Source of the DNA: Thalassospira profundimaris
GTDB taxonomy: Bacteria > Pseudomonadota > Alphaproteobacteria > Rhodospirillales > Thalassospiraceae
Direction: 5' to 3'
Length of the DNA stretch: 64,000 nucleotides
Assembly (NCBI RefSeq): GCF_003326795.1
Contig: NZ_JPWI01000001.1
Location: forward strand, 806,001-870,000
Under the pieces are notes generated by a model. The model did no database searches. It saw nothing but the letters and a program-made list of their open reading frames with translations, and had not been told where the DNA came from. Made by a program: the position numbers and the translations under genes. Within the stretch, counting starts at the first letter, position 1; each line of letters begins with the position of its first letter. Shown here piece by piece: positions 40,146 to 50,298 of the stretch.

Positions 40146-40175
40146 AAAACGCCGCCCGGATTTGGGGCGGCGTTC
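40146..40175 (-). terminator. Rho-independent terminator, best read for argJ
   Basis: AACGCCGCCC pairs with GGGGCGGCGTT around a 6-nt loop. On the minus strand it is followed by TTTTGCG, on the plus strand by CTGGTTTCTG. It lies between the convergent argJ and pentapeptide genes and may serve both. Confidence 0.75.
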
Positions 40176-40201
40176 TGGTTTCTGTTCCGGACTTCCTTTG
40201 A

Positions 40202-41431
40202 TCAGCTGCGGTAATCCGCGTTGATCGAAATATAGCCATGGGTCAAATCACAGGTCCATACAGTGGCCGCCCCATCGCCAAAGCCAAGATCAGCTTCGAT
40301 ATCGATATACTGGCCTTTGATATGGGCTTCGACCGGGCCTTCGTCATAATCGGCAACGCGTTCACCATTTTTGGCAAGTGCAATGCCACCGATGGAAATG
40401 GTCAGCTTGTTCGGGTCTGCCGTTACGCCGCATTTGCCAACGGCCATAACGATACGACCCCAGTTGGCGTCTTCGCCCGCGATGGCTGTTTTGACCAGCG
40501 GCGAGTTGGCAATCGCCTTGGCGGCAATTTTGGCTTCTTTTTCGTTTACGGCACCGGTGACATTGACGGTGATGAATTTGGTCGCGCCTTCACCATCCCG
40601 AACGATCTGATGGGCAAGGTCGCGCAACACACCTTCAAGCGCGTTCTTGAATTCGGCAATTGCCGGATCATTTGCATCAGATACCGACCCGTTCCCCGCC
40701 TTGCCGGTTGCAGCAAGCAACAGGGTGTCCGAGGTCGAGGTGTCGCTATCAACCGTGATTGCGTTGAAGCTGCGATTATTGCAATCAGACAGCAGCGCCT
40801 GAAGAACGCTGTGCGGCAGGGCGGCATCGGTGAAAACAAAGCTCAGCATGGTCGCCATGTTCGGTTCAATCATGCCCGAACCCTTGGCAATACCGGCGAT
40901 GGTGACTTTGGTGCCATTGATCATTGCGGTTGCAGACGCACCTTTGGGGAAGGTGTCAGTGGTCATGATCGCCTTGGCCGCATCAAGCCAGCTCGCATCA
41001 TTTGCCAGAAGATCATCCATCGCATCGGTAATGCGGGTGGCTGTCGTCGGTTCACCAATCACACCGGTCGATGCGGTAAAGATTTCGTTCTTTGCACAAT
41101 CAAGCGCCCTGGATGCACATTCAACCTTGTCAGCGACGAACTTTTCGCCTGCCTTGCCAGTAAAGGCGACCGAGTTGCCCGCATTGACAAAGAATGCACG
41201 CGCCGTTCCGCCCTTAAGTGCTTCACGTCCCCATCGCACAGCCGCAGATGCGGTGGTCGATGTGGTGAAAACACCTGCAACCTGGGTGCCGGTTTCAAGT
41301 TCTGCGAACAGAACATCCGGGCGGCCCTTGTAACGAATGCCAAGTGTTGCAGTGTGCAATTTGACACCGGCAATGGCGGGAAGTTCGGGGAATGCTGCGG
41401 GGGCAAGCGGTGAAAGCGAAGTCGCAACCAT
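40202..41431 (-). CDS. argJ: Bifunctional glutamate N-acetyltransferase / N-acetylglutamate synthase
   Basis: It transfers the acetyl group from N-acetylornithine to glutamate in the cyclic arginine pathway. The precursor is cleaved autocatalytically at the Ala-Thr bond in '[15 protein letters not shown]'; the freed threonine is the nucleophile. Also visible are '[15 protein letters not shown]', 'ASTGVIGEP' and '[15 protein letters not shown]'. I place the start at 41431 (409 aa, [16 protein letters not shown] upstream), which matches the usual N-terminus; the in-frame ATG at 41467 would add 12 atypical residues. It lies downstream of the parvulin gene on the same strand, 177 bases away with a hairpin in between. 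Confidence 0.96.
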   Translation of the reverse strand: MVATSLSPLAPAAFPELPAIAGVKLHTATLGIRYKGRPDVLFAELETGTQVAGVFTTSTTASAAVRWGREALKGGTARAFFVNAGNSVAFTGKAGEKFVADKVECASRALDCAKNEIFTASTGVIGEPTTATRITDAMDDLLANDASWLDAAKAIMTTDTFPKGASATAMINGTKVTIAGIAKGSGMIEPNMATMLSFVFTDAALPHSVLQALLSDCNNRSFNAITVDSDTSTSDTLLLAATGKAGNGSVSDANDPAIAEFKNALEGVLRDLAHQIVRDGEGATKFITVNVTGAVNEKEAKIAAKAIANSPLVKTAIAGEDANWGRIVMAVGKCGVTADPNKLTISIGGIALAKNGERVADYDEGPVEAHIKGQYIDIEADLGFGDGAATVWTCDLTHGYISINADYRS

Positions 41432-41531
41432 CAGTGCAAGTTCCTTAAATGGACGAGTTTGTTTCATCCTGCCGCAATGGTGACGAAAAGCAAGCAGCAG
41501 AATGCATTAATGCCGATCAGTATCGGTAACG

Positions 41532-41567
41532 CAAACGGGGTGAAGCCATTGGCCACACCCCGTTTGG
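41532..41567 (-). terminator. Hairpin between the parvulin gene and argJ
   Basis: CAAACGGGGTG and CACACCCCGTTTG form a long near-perfect stem around a short loop that itself can pair (GCCATTGGC). It lies 40 bases after the parvulin stop codon. The trailing T-run on the minus strand is short, so it may be a partial terminator that leaves some readthrough into argJ. Confidence 0.65.
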
Positions 41568-41608
41568 TTCAAGTGAATTGCAGATCAGTCGATGTCAAAC
41601 CGAACTGA

Positions 41609-42487
41609 TCAGTTCTTCTTTTCTTCAGCCGGAGCATTCTTTGCAGCTTCTTCTGCTGCTTTGGCCGCTTCGATTTCGACATTGTTGACGATGTCGGCAT
41701 CTTCACGAAGGCCGTCAACGATCTTGTTGATGGCATCACGGGTAACTTCGGCGGTCAGCTGCGGACGTACTTCGTCAAGCGTCGGCTGGGTGCCTTCTTT
41801 TTTCTCTTCAACCTTGATCACATGCCAGCCGAACTGGGTCTGAACCGGTTCCTTGGAATAGGTGCCTGCTTCCATCGAGAATGCAGCATCGGCAAACGGT
41901 TCAACCATGTCAGCACGGTTGAAGAAACCAAGGTCGCCACCGTTCGGGCCGGACGGGCCTGTCGATTTTTCCTTGGCGAGTTCGGCGAAGTCTGCACCAT
42001 CGTCAAGTTCAGCGATGATTGCTTTGGCGTCTTCTTCGTTCTCAAGCAGGATGTGGCGCGCATGAACCTGTGGTTCCGGCGTGTTGCTTGCGATGAATTC
42101 GTCATACTTTGCTTTGATGGCGTCTTCGGTGACGGCATCATCAAGTGCGCGATCAAGATAGGTTTCTGCAATCACACGGCGCTCAAGTGCTTCGACGCGT
42201 TCCTTTACTTCTGCGTCATCGGCTAGACCGGCATCACTGCCTGCAATCATCAGCAGGCGCTGGTTGATTTCGCGGGTTAACAGATCAGCTTTGAGCATCT
42301 CGAAAGGAAGCTGGCGATACTGTTGCGGCAGGCCCTGTTGGGTCGCGCGGACTTCAGATTCCAGGATTTCTTCGCCATTAACTGTCGCCAGAACCGGATC
42401 TTCTTTCGGTGCAGCGTCCTGTGCCATGACAGGGGAAGCAAAAATGACGGATGCCAGCGACGCGGCAAGAAGGGTATTGCGCAGCAT
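41609..42487 (-). CDS. Secreted parvulin-type peptidyl-prolyl isomerase (PrsA/SurA-like)
   Basis: A signal peptide is clear: residues 1-22, ending S-P-V-M-A before Q-D-A-A-P. It is followed by an N-terminal helical chaperone part (~residues 30-140) and one parvulin domain ('VHARHILLENEEDAKAIIAEL' ... 'DLGFFNRADMVEPFADAAF' ... 'QTQFGWHVIKVEEKK'). It has 292 residues with a Lys/Glu/Ala-rich tail. The ATG at 42487 has GGAG upstream. It should assist folding of exported proteins in the periplasm. I recall parvulin-argJ next to divergent secA in other alphaproteobacteria; here two extra genes separate it from secA. Confidence 0.94.
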   Translation of the reverse strand: MLRNTLLAASLASVIFASPVMAQDAAPKEDPVLATVNGEEILESEVRATQQGLPQQYRQLPFEMLKADLLTREINQRLLMIAGSDAGLADDAEVKERVEALERRVIAETYLDRALDDAVTEDAIKAKYDEFIASNTPEPQVHARHILLENEEDAKAIIAELDDGADFAELAKEKSTGPSGPNGGDLGFFNRADMVEPFADAAFSMEAGTYSKEPVQTQFGWHVIKVEEKKEGTQPTLDEVRPQLTAEVTRDAINKIVDGLREDADIVNNVEIEAAKAAEEAAKNAPAEEKKN

Positions 42488-42748
42488 AGTTTCTCCAGAC
42501 TTTGATTTCGCGGGCTTCTCGCCCAGTGCCTCTCTCCACGGGTAAATCACATAAGCGGGTGATACACAAGGCTTCGCCGTGGAAGTCGGGCTTTTTCGCA
42601 AAGCATTCTGTCTAAAATGTGAAAGCCTAACATTCAAATGCAGAAATATAGCAAGCCGTCGCGAACAGCCTGCTTTGCGGCATTCTTCCCGGCTCGGATT
42701 TCGCTGTCGCGGTGCTGTAACCGATTTATGAAGTTTGATCGGAATGGT

Positions 42749-43867
42749 TCAGATTTTTACGTCAAAGAAGACTTCGCCAACCTGCCCGACTGATCCGTCA
42801 TCACGTTCAAACTGCGAGCCTGCGACCAGATCGCCGCCAATCAGACGCTGATCAAGCGGCGTGATCATGGAAAGCGATATGGACCTGATTCCCGCATCGG
42901 ACAGTTTTTGCTGACTTCCATCAGCACGGAGCAGAACAAGCGACGAAAATACGCTGTCCTGCTGATCGATCAGACCATCAAGATTGTCATCGTATTTCGC
43001 AAGCTCGGCAAATCCGTCCTTGGCACCATTCTGGTCACCAAACAGTTCACGGCCATCATTGATTTTGCCATCACCATTGCGATCAAGGGCAATAAGCGCA
43101 TCAGCACCGCGTATCCATGCGGTTTGTTCAGCCGTGCCGTCTCCATCAATGTCAAATTTCTGTCCGTCCTGAAGGCTTGTGATCTCGATGCCGTTGCCAT
43201 CGAGATCAAGGATCAGCGGGTCCTTTTGAAATGCCTGGGCAATTTCAATACGGACCATTTCGATATGAGCTTCGAATTCAGAGATCGAGATACTGGCCTG
43301 ACCGGCAACCTTGGAAAATTTTGCTTCGAAGGCGCTGATATCTATTTCGATACTGCGAGATGACACAGATAACGCGCCAAAATTGATCTGTGCAGCACCC
43401 TTGGTGATATTCAGAGCCAGTTCCTGAACCGAACCGCGTGATCCATTGCCGCTTATAACGGCCATGTCCTCTGGCGCGCCACCAGTCATGGCATTTGCCA
43501 TTGCGCGGGCCTTGGCGGGCGGAACCCCCATCATGGCAAGCACAATAAAGGCTTCGCGGTTCATTCGCGTTTGGGCCTCGTCCATTGCCGGTTTGATGGC
43601 ATTGACGACATCAAGGGCGCTGGTCTGGATCTCGAACACCGGTCGCTGGAACGCGCCAAGGGCTTGTTCAAGGCGACGGTTGGCCTCGATGCTAAGGTCA
43701 ATCTGATCGACAATGGAGCGCTGGCTGGAAAGGTTGGTGTTATCTGTCGCCCGATTGTCAGCCGACATTGCGTCTGACACGGCACTTTGGGCCGCGGCCT
43801 GAGACGTGGCTATTGTCGCTGCATTTTGATGTGCAGTCGGATTTGTAAGGGGTGCGTGGTCAAACAT
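42749..43867 (-). CDS. Unknown protein with four EF-hand-like calcium loops
   Basis: The first ~210 of 372 residues are helical and Ala/Ser-rich with no signal peptide. Residues 221-305 hold four D-x-[DN]-x-[DN]-G loops: 'DLDGNGIEI' (221), 'DIDGDGTAE' (239), 'DRNGDGKIN' (262) and 'DDNLDGLID' (293). The order 'LDLDGNGIE ... D-ALIALDRNGDG.I..G.ELFGD' recurs in C-terminal regions of secreted calcium-binding and RTX-associated proteins. AGGAGG precedes the ATG. The next gene upstream (43924-45030) shares a helical-pair region and 'IDIS' and 'KIEVVR'/'HIEMVR' motifs, so the two look distantly paralogous and form one operon. The product name is unknown; calcium binding is inferred from the loops. 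Confidence 0.8.
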   Translation of the reverse strand: MFDHAPLTNPTAHQNAATIATSQAAAQSAVSDAMSADNRATDNTNLSSQRSIVDQIDLSIEANRRLEQALGAFQRPVFEIQTSALDVVNAIKPAMDEAQTRMNREAFIVLAMMGVPPAKARAMANAMTGGAPEDMAVISGNGSRGSVQELALNITKGAAQINFGALSVSSRSIEIDISAFEAKFSKVAGQASISISEFEAHIEMVRIEIAQAFQKDPLILDLDGNGIEITSLQDGQKFDIDGDGTAEQTAWIRGADALIALDRNGDGKINDGRELFGDQNGAKDGFAELAKYDDNLDGLIDQQDSVFSSLVLLRADGSQQKLSDAGIRSISLSMITPLDQRLIGGDLVAGSQFERDDGSVGQVGEVFFDVKI

Positions 43868-43923
43868 TCAGCGCCTCCTTCCTGAAGGGCTGCGGGATGC
43901 CAGATCCTGACATCCCGTTGCAG

Positions 43924-45030
43924 TTAAATCAGAACATCCTGTTCCTGTGACGGATCAATCACCGGCACGGTTTCACCTGTCGGGAAAGTGAAGGTCGCGT
44001 TATTGCCACCCTGACCAAACAGGCCCATCGGCATCATCATGTCGACGGTCAGCTTCAGCTGATTGTTGCCAGCGCCCTCATCCGGGGTGGCCTGACTGAT
44101 GCTGCGAACGATCAGGGTTGCCTGTTCCATAAACTGTTCGGTGATCTGGGCATTAAGTGCTGCCAGCCGTTCGGCGGCAATCGACTGACCTGTCGACGGA
44201 TTGGCCGACGGGGTCGTGCCGTCGTTTTCCTGATCAGTCGTGCCAGTGGTTGCGTTCATCAATTCGCGGATGAACTCGGCGACTCCGTTGTCGTTGATAT
44301 CAAACAGAAGACCGCCATTCTCCGCATTGGCCGGGTTGCCAAGCATATCGACAAGCGATCCGCCACCCAGTCCATCCATGACCGCACCCAGTGCGCCAAG
44401 GGCGGCACCCATGCTGTTGCCAATTGCGACGGCTTCGGTGCGAACCACTTCGATCTTGGCGGCCTGATAATTGAACGAGAATTCGCCGGTTTCATTATCA
44501 ATACTGATATCAAGTGACTGAACGGCCATCATGGCCGATTCAGAAACGCCCACTGCCGCACCATTTGCACCGGCATAGGAAATGGCGGTTTTGCTATGGC
44601 TTGCAATGGCCTGGTCAAAAGAAAACTCGAACTGGTCCTGACCCTTGGCGGCGTCGCGAATGCCATCAAACATGGCATCAGTCGCAGCAATTGCGTCTTC
44701 TTCGCTCATGCCGGAAAGGGCAAACATTTCCTGCACGCTGCCGCGGATCATTTCAAGCGACACATCAAGGGCGCGTTCAAACAGCTCTTCGGTTGTCAGT
44801 GCTTTACCCGAAAGCGCCTTGCCGCTGGCAGGTGTCAGTTGCTGGCTATTGTTATGTGCGGCCAGTGCATCGTCGGAAAGGGCGACCGGATCAATGCGCG
44901 TACGCGCATCACCATTGGTCGGCGCTGAATCCTGACCGGTTGCCGGGGCGGCTTTGCCATGAGCCTGACGCGCGTCGCCAAGGGCCGATTGGCCCTGTCG
45001 AAACGGATTAAGCGCGGAGAAATCTACCAT
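43924..45030 (-). CDS. Unknown protein, distant paralogue of the EF-hand neighbour
   Basis: I do not recognise the family of this 368-residue protein. It starts M-V-D-F-S-A-L-N-P-F-R-Q-G after AGGAGGAGG. It contains a disordered N-terminal 80 residues, a helical hairpin ('QEMFALSGMSEEDAIAATDAM'), a strand region ('LDISIDNETGEFSFNYQAAK') and a Gly/Ala-rich turn. 'LLFDINDNGVAEFI' (~residue 250) may be a single degenerate Dx[DN]xDG loop. The helical hairpin aligns with 'MMGVPPAKARAMANAM' of the next gene. There is no signal peptide or membrane segment. The next gene starts 56 bases downstream, so they are probably cotranscribed. Confidence 0.8.
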   Translation of the reverse strand: MVDFSALNPFRQGQSALGDARQAHGKAAPATGQDSAPTNGDARTRIDPVALSDDALAAHNNSQQLTPASGKALSGKALTTEELFERALDVSLEMIRGSVQEMFALSGMSEEDAIAATDAMFDGIRDAAKGQDQFEFSFDQAIASHSKTAISYAGANGAAVGVSESAMMAVQSLDISIDNETGEFSFNYQAAKIEVVRTEAVAIGNSMGAALGALGAVMDGLGGGSLVDMLGNPANAENGGLLFDINDNGVAEFIRELMNATTGTTDQENDGTTPSANPSTGQSIAAERLAALNAQITEQFMEQATLIVRSISQATPDEGAGNNQLKLTVDMMMPMGLFGQGGNNATFTFPTGETVPVIDPSQEQDVLI

Positions 45031-45364
45031 TTCCTCCTCCTGAGGATGTCTTTGGCAGGGTGATCAGGTCACTCCTGATTGCCAAAACTGAGCTACATGC
45101 TCTTTGAAGTTTAAAATAACAGGGAAAATAGTACGTTTTTTTTGTGCGTTTCTCAAGCCAGAAGGTGCAGGGAGCGCGGTATTCGCAAGGGGCAGGTTAC
45201 ATCATCGGGCGAATTCATTGCCGTGGGACGGTAATTTCCGACCCAACATTAGTGATATTGGTTCGTTCCGTTGACAGATGGCAGACAGGGTTCTATCTGT
45301 GATCGGGCTCGGCTTTCTGCCGCTGCTCATTCGTGTCTTTATTCATTTGTTCAGGAACGTATTA
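45031..45364 (+). promoter_or_regulatory. Divergent intergenic region upstream of secA
   Basis: This 334-base region separates two divergent starts. A perfect TTGACA (45271-45276) with TATCTG 17 bases downstream (45294-45299) is a possible secA promoter; the -10 is poor (3 of 6). A T-rich tract (about 45134-45142) lies nearer the divergent gene. An ATG at 45278 is in frame with secA and would add 29 hydrophobic residues, but it lies within the candidate promoter. No other gene is supported here. Confidence 0.4.
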
Positions 45365-48073
45365 ATGCTCGGCGCCATTGCCCGGAAAATTTTCGGTTCA
45401 GCTAACGATCGTGAAGTCAAAGCCCTGCGGGCCACGGTCGAGCAAATCAATGCCCTGGAACCCGATGTCGAGAAGCTGTCTGATGATGAACTGCGCGCCC
45501 GCACGGACTGGCTGCGCGAACGTCTCAAGAATGGCGAGACTTTGAACGACATCCTGCCCGACACTTTTGCCACCATCCGCGAGGCATCCAAGCGCGTTCG
45601 CGGTGAACGTCATTATGACGTACAGCTTCTTGGCGGGATGGTGCTGTGTCTGGGCAAAATTGCCGAAATGAAAACCGGTGAAGGTAAAACGCTTGTTTCA
45701 ACCTTGCCGGTTTATTTGAATGCGCTTGAAGGCAAGGGCGTTCATGTGGTGACGGTCAACGACTATCTGGCCCGCCGTGATGCGGAATGGATGGGCGAGG
45801 TCTATGGCTTCCTTGGGTTGAGTGTTGGCGTGATCATGCATGGCATGACCGATGATCAGCGCCGTGCGGCCTATGCATGCGACATTACCTATGCGACCAA
45901 TAACGAGCTGGGCTTTGATTATCTGCGCGATAACATGAAGTTCCGCCTTGAAGATATGGTTCAGCGTCCGTTCAATTTTGCGATCGTCGATGAAGTCGAC
46001 TCGATCCTGATTGACGAAGCACGTACCCCGCTGATCATTTCCGGCCCGGCCGAAGACAGCTCGGAACTGTATCGTGCGATTGATGTTCTGATCCCGAGAC
46101 TGACCGCAGAAGATTTTGAAAAAGACGAAAAAGCACGTGCCGTGACCCTGACCGAAGACGGGACAGAGCACGCCGAACAGCTTCTGATGGAAATGGGTAT
46201 TCTGACCGAAGGCACACTTTATGATGTTGCCAACGTTCACCTTGTCCATCACGTCAATCAGGCGCTTCGTGCTCACAAGCTGTTCCAGAAAGATACCGAC
46301 TATATCGTCAAGGACGACAAGGTTGTCATCATTGACGAATTTACCGGTCGTATGATGGAAGGTCGCCGTTATTCCGATGGCCTGCATCAGGCACTGGAAG
46401 CCAAGGAAAAGGTCAAGATCCAGAACGAGAACCAGACGCTGGCGTCGATCACGTTCCAGAACTATTTCCGCCTGTATCCGACCCTTGCCGGCATGACCGG
46501 TACGGCAATGACCGAGGCCGAGGAATTCGAGGAAATCTACAACCTGAAAGTTGTTGAAATTCCGACTCATCGCCCGATTGCCCGTAAGGATGCCGATGAC
46601 GAGATTTACCGGACGGCCAAAGAAAAGTGGATTGCGATCTCCGAACAGCTCGCCGATTGCCATGAACGCGGTCAACCGGCCCTTGTTGGTACTGTGTCGA
46701 TCGAGAAATCGGAAATTCTGTCCGATCTTCTGAAAAAGAAGAAAATTCCGCACGAAGTTCTCAATGCCAAGCAGCATGAACGCGAAGCCCTGATCGTTGC
46801 ACAGGCCGGTGCACCCGGTGCGATCACGATTGCCACCAATATGGCTGGTCGTGGTACCGACATCAAACTTGGCGGTAACGTTGAAATGCGCGTCGAGAAC
46901 GAGCTGGCGGATGTCACCGACGAAGCCAAGCGTTCTGCGGCGATTGAAAAGATCAAAGCCGAAGTCAAAGCCGATCAGGAAAAGGTTCTGGCGGCAGGTG
47001 GTCTGTTTGTGATCGGGACCGAGCGCCATGAATCCCGCCGAGTGGATAACCAGCTGCGCGGCCGTTCCGGTCGTCAGGGGGACCCGGGTGGTTCGAAATT
47101 CTATCTGTCGCTTGAAGATGACCTGATGCGTATCTTCGGGTCCGAGCGGATGGATGGCATGCTTCAGAAACTCGGTCTCAAGGAAGGTGAAGCGATTTAC
47201 CATCCCTGGATCAACAAGGCGCTTGAGAAAGCCCAGCAGAAAGTCGAAGCACGTAACTTCGATATTCGTAAGAATGTCCTTAAATTTGACGATGTCATGA
47301 ATGATCAGCGCAAGGTCGTTTATGAACAGCGCCGAGATCTTATGCAGGCCAAACATGTTGCCGAAGACGTTGCAGACATGCGCGCCGAAGTCATCGAGGG
47401 ACTGGTCGAAAAATTCTGCCCGGCAAAAGTTTACCCGGAACAGTGGGAAGTCGCGAGCCTGCACGAAGAAACCACGCGTCTTCTTGGTGTTAATCTTCCG
47501 ATTGCCGAATGGGTCAAGGAAGAGGGCATCGATCAGGAAGTGATGCGTGAACGTCTTGAGCGTGCTGCTTCCGAAAAGATGGCGGCCAAGGTTGCCAATT
47601 ATGGTGCCGATATCATGCGCCAGGTTGAAAAAAGCCTTGTGCTTCAGCTTCTTGATCAGTCGTGGAAAGAACACCTTCTGGCACTTGATCATTTGCGTCA
47701 GGGCATTGGTCTTCGTGCCTATGGCCAGCGTGATCCGCTTAACGAGTTCAAGCGTGAAGCCTTCAACATGTTTGAGGGCATGCTGGCAAATCTGCGTGAA
47801 CGTGTAACCCAGATGTTGTCGCATGTTGAATTGCAGTCGACACCACGTCCCGAAGACCTTGAAGCCCGCCGCCCGCAGCCGGAAATGCATGAAAACCGAG
47901 ACGAGCTTGAAGGTGACGCACAGGACGGCGAAAATGCGACAGTTCAGTCGCGTCAGGCATCGGGCACTGTAAATCCGAACGATCCGTCAACCTGGGGCCG
48001 CGTTGCACGCAATCAGGCGTGCCCGTGTGGTTCTGGCAAGAAATACAAGCATTGCCACGGTCAGCTCGCCTGA
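45365..48073 (+). CDS. secA: Protein translocase ATPase SecA
   Basis: SecA drives preproteins through SecYEG with ATP. Visible are Walker [14 protein letters not shown]-like '[17 protein letters not shown]', preprotein crosslinking/NBD2 motifs '[15 protein letters not shown]' and '[15 protein letters not shown]', '[20 protein letters not shown]', and the C-terminal SecB/zinc motif '[14 protein letters not shown]'. I chose the ATG at 45365 (902 aa, AGGA upstream), because [11 protein letters not shown] is the normal SecA N-terminus. The frame is open upstream to 45278. A strong terminator follows. Confidence 0.98.
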   Translation: MLGAIARKIFGSANDREVKALRATVEQINALEPDVEKLSDDELRARTDWLRERLKNGETLNDILPDTFATIREASKRVRGERHYDVQLLGGMVLCLGKIAEMKTGEGKTLVSTLPVYLNALEGKGVHVVTVNDYLARRDAEWMGEVYGFLGLSVGVIMHGMTDDQRRAAYACDITYATNNELGFDYLRDNMKFRLEDMVQRPFNFAIVDEVDSILIDEARTPLIISGPAEDSSELYRAIDVLIPRLTAEDFEKDEKARAVTLTEDGTEHAEQLLMEMGILTEGTLYDVANVHLVHHVNQALRAHKLFQKDTDYIVKDDKVVIIDEFTGRMMEGRRYSDGLHQALEAKEKVKIQNENQTLASITFQNYFRLYPTLAGMTGTAMTEAEEFEEIYNLKVVEIPTHRPIARKDADDEIYRTAKEKWIAISEQLADCHERGQPALVGTVSIEKSEILSDLLKKKKIPHEVLNAKQHEREALIVAQAGAPGAITIATNMAGRGTDIKLGGNVEMRVENELADVTDEAKRSAAIEKIKAEVKADQEKVLAAGGLFVIGTERHESRRVDNQLRGRSGRQGDPGGSKFYLSLEDDLMRIFGSERMDGMLQKLGLKEGEAIYHPWINKALEKAQQKVEARNFDIRKNVLKFDDVMNDQRKVVYEQRRDLMQAKHVAEDVADMRAEVIEGLVEKFCPAKVYPEQWEVASLHEETTRLLGVNLPIAEWVKEEGIDQEVMRERLERAASEKMAAKVANYGADIMRQVEKSLVLQLLDQSWKEHLLALDHLRQGIGLRAYGQRDPLNEFKREAFNMFEGMLANLRERVTQMLSHVELQSTPRPEDLEARRPQPEMHENRDELEGDAQDGENATVQSRQASGTVNPNDPSTWGRVARNQACPCGSGKKYKHCHGQLA

Positions 48074-48093
48074 TTGCGAATAAATAAGCATTT

Positions 48094-48131
48094 AAAAGAC
48101 GCGCTTCTGTTTGGTTGCGCGTCTTTTTTTG
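48094..48131 (+). terminator. Rho-independent terminator of secA
   Basis: AAAAGACGCGC pairs with GCGCGTCTTTT around a 12-base loop, followed by a run of T's (TTTTTTTGTTTT). It lies 21 bases after the secA stop. Confidence 0.93.
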
Positions 48132-48242
48132 TTTTAAAGGTGTATTTTGCTCAGCAGGTTGTTCTAGCGGACGCTTATTGTTCCTTAACACCCAGCCGCC
48201 TAGGCTCTACCGTGATGGTAAATTCGTAGAGAGGTAAATAAC

Positions 48243-50285
48243 GTGTCTTCATTCGATCAGGTATCCAGGCGTGCCAAGAAACTGGCTGCTGAAGGCCAGA
48301 TTGGCGAAGCGATCAAGCTTTACGAATTGTTTCTTCAGGATTTCCCCAAAAACACGCGGGCAAAAGCTGCGCTTCAAAAACTGCAATCGAATGTTTCGGG
48401 GAATTCTAGCGCAGCGCAAATATCCTATGTGGCTGCAAAGAACCTGATCGAAAAAGGGGAATATGCGCAAGGCATCGCCAAGGCCGAGCAGCTTGTTAAG
48501 GAGATTCCCGGCAATGCTGCGGTGTGGAATCTTTTGGGACTGGCGTATTTCAGATCCAACAATCCGGCGGATTCAGAGCGGTGTCTGCGCAACGCTCTCG
48601 AAATTGATAAAAACCAGGGTCCGGCATGGATCAATATCGGGACACTTTTCCATGCGCAGAACAGATTGGAGCAGGCGCTAACTGCTTTTCAGAATGCCAG
48701 TTTGCTTGATCCGAACAATGGCGGTCTGTGCAATAGCATTGGCGGCATTCTGATATCTTTGCAGCGGTTTGAAGAGGCAGAGCAGTTCTGCGTGCGCGCG
48801 ATCAAACACGCCCCCAATTTTGCAGATGCATATAACAATCTGGCCATTCTGTTTTATCGCAGGGAAAAACTGCATCTTGCAAAACAGGCATATGTAAAAG
48901 TCTTGCAACTGATGCCGAACAATTTGCGGGCCTTGGGGGAGTATTTGTACATTCGGGCGAAGTTGTGTGACTGGTCGGCGTCAGAGATTGAGCTCAAGGA
49001 CAAGCAACCTGTTGGTGAAGTTGGAAACTCCATGTCGCCGTTCTCAATGCTTCATTGCGAAGATGATCCCTATGCTCAGAGAAAACGCTCGGAAGTTCAT
49101 GCCTTGGAGCTGTCTGTTCTCAATCGTTTCCCGGCAATACAGCGTCCCGCCAATCGTCCGGCACGACTGAAGGTCGCCTATTTTTCAGCAGACTTCCACA
49201 ATCATGCGACTCTTTCACTGATGATGGGAGTTATGGCAGCGCATGACAAAAACAGATTTGAAATTCATGCCTATAGCTATGGGGCGGTCAAGAGTGGCTG
49301 GCGGCGGGATAAACTTCAAAAAATGATCGATAAAAACTGGGAAGTTCATGGTGCTTCGGACGAAGAGATTGTGCGTCATGCCAGGGAACAACAGTTTGAT
49401 ATTGCAGTTGATCTGAAGGGATATACCGATCATGGGCGAACCCGGTTGTTTGCCCATCGTCTTGCACCCGTCCAGATCAATTATCTTGGCTATCCGGGTA
49501 CGTTGGCGGCCGATTTCATTGATTATATGATTGCCGATCATACTGTTATTCCCGATCAGTATCGAGACGCCTACGTCGAGAAACTCATTTATATGCCCCA
49601 TTGCTATCAGCCAAATGACAACGAACGCAAGTTCGATGAAAACACGCAATCCCGTGGTGATCTCGGCCTGCCGGATACTGGTTTTGTCTTTAGTTCGTTC
49701 AATGCCTGTTACAAGATTTCTCCGCGTGAGTTTGATATCTGGATGCGCTTGCTTCAGAAGGTTGATGGTTCCGTGTTGTGGCTGTTTAAAGGCAGTGACG
49801 AAGCGGTCCATAACCTTAAGAAAGAGGCGCAACTGCGTGGGGTTAACCCGGATCGTCTGATCTTTGCGGGAATGGTTTCCGAGGAAGAACATCTTGCTCG
49901 TCAAAAGCACGCGGACCTCTTTCTCGATACATTCAACGTCAACGCCCATACCACGGCAAGTGATGCGCTTTGGGCTGGCCTGCCGATTGTAACCTTGCCG
50001 GGTAAGCAGTTCGCCGCGCGGGTTGCAGCCAGTATTCTGACTGCTGCAAATTTGCCTGAATTGGTTGCTCAAACCGAAGAAGAATACGAGGCAATTGCTC
50101 TTGATCTTGCACTGAACCCGGAGAAGACAGCTGCACTTAAACAAAAGCTGCAAGTGCAACTCAAAGCCTGCCCGTTGTTTGATACCAAAAGTTACACGCG
50201 TGCACTTGAAGCCGGGTATGAAGCTGCGTATGACCGTTATTTCAGTGATCAGGCGCCAGCCGATATTGACGTGATGCCGCGTTAA
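48243..50285 (+). CDS. TPR-containing O-GlcNAc-transferase-like glycosyltransferase (GT41, SPINDLY-type)
   Basis: Residues ~1-270 hold about six TPR helices ('AAVWNLLGLAYFRSNNPADS', 'PAWINIGTLFHAQNRLEQAL', 'ADAYNNLAILFYRREKLHLA'). Residues ~300-660 are a GT-B catalytic part: 'VAYFSADFHNHATLSLM' (catalytic His region), 'IAVDLKGYTDHGRTRLFAHR', 'FSSFNACYKISPREFDIWMR' and 'NVNAHTTASDALWAGLPIVTL' (UDP-sugar site). It starts with GTG at 48243 after GAGAGG. Related alphaproteobacterial proteins O-glycosylate flagellin; no flagellar gene is in the window, so the acceptor here is open. It has its own upstream region after the secA terminator. Confidence 0.92.
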   Translation: MSSFDQVSRRAKKLAAEGQIGEAIKLYELFLQDFPKNTRAKAALQKLQSNVSGNSSAAQISYVAAKNLIEKGEYAQGIAKAEQLVKEIPGNAAVWNLLGLAYFRSNNPADSERCLRNALEIDKNQGPAWINIGTLFHAQNRLEQALTAFQNASLLDPNNGGLCNSIGGILISLQRFEEAEQFCVRAIKHAPNFADAYNNLAILFYRREKLHLAKQAYVKVLQLMPNNLRALGEYLYIRAKLCDWSASEIELKDKQPVGEVGNSMSPFSMLHCEDDPYAQRKRSEVHALELSVLNRFPAIQRPANRPARLKVAYFSADFHNHATLSLMMGVMAAHDKNRFEIHAYSYGAVKSGWRRDKLQKMIDKNWEVHGASDEEIVRHAREQQFDIAVDLKGYTDHGRTRLFAHRLAPVQINYLGYPGTLAADFIDYMIADHTVIPDQYRDAYVEKLIYMPHCYQPNDNERKFDENTQSRGDLGLPDTGFVFSSFNACYKISPREFDIWMRLLQKVDGSVLWLFKGSDEAVHNLKKEAQLRGVNPDRLIFAGMVSEEEHLARQKHADLFLDTFNVNAHTTASDALWAGLPIVTLPGKQFAARVAASILTAANLPELVAQTEEEYEAIALDLALNPEKTAALKQKLQVQLKACPLFDTKSYTRALEAGYEAAYDRYFSDQAPADIDVMPR

Positions 50286-50298
50286 ATTCGAATTTTCA

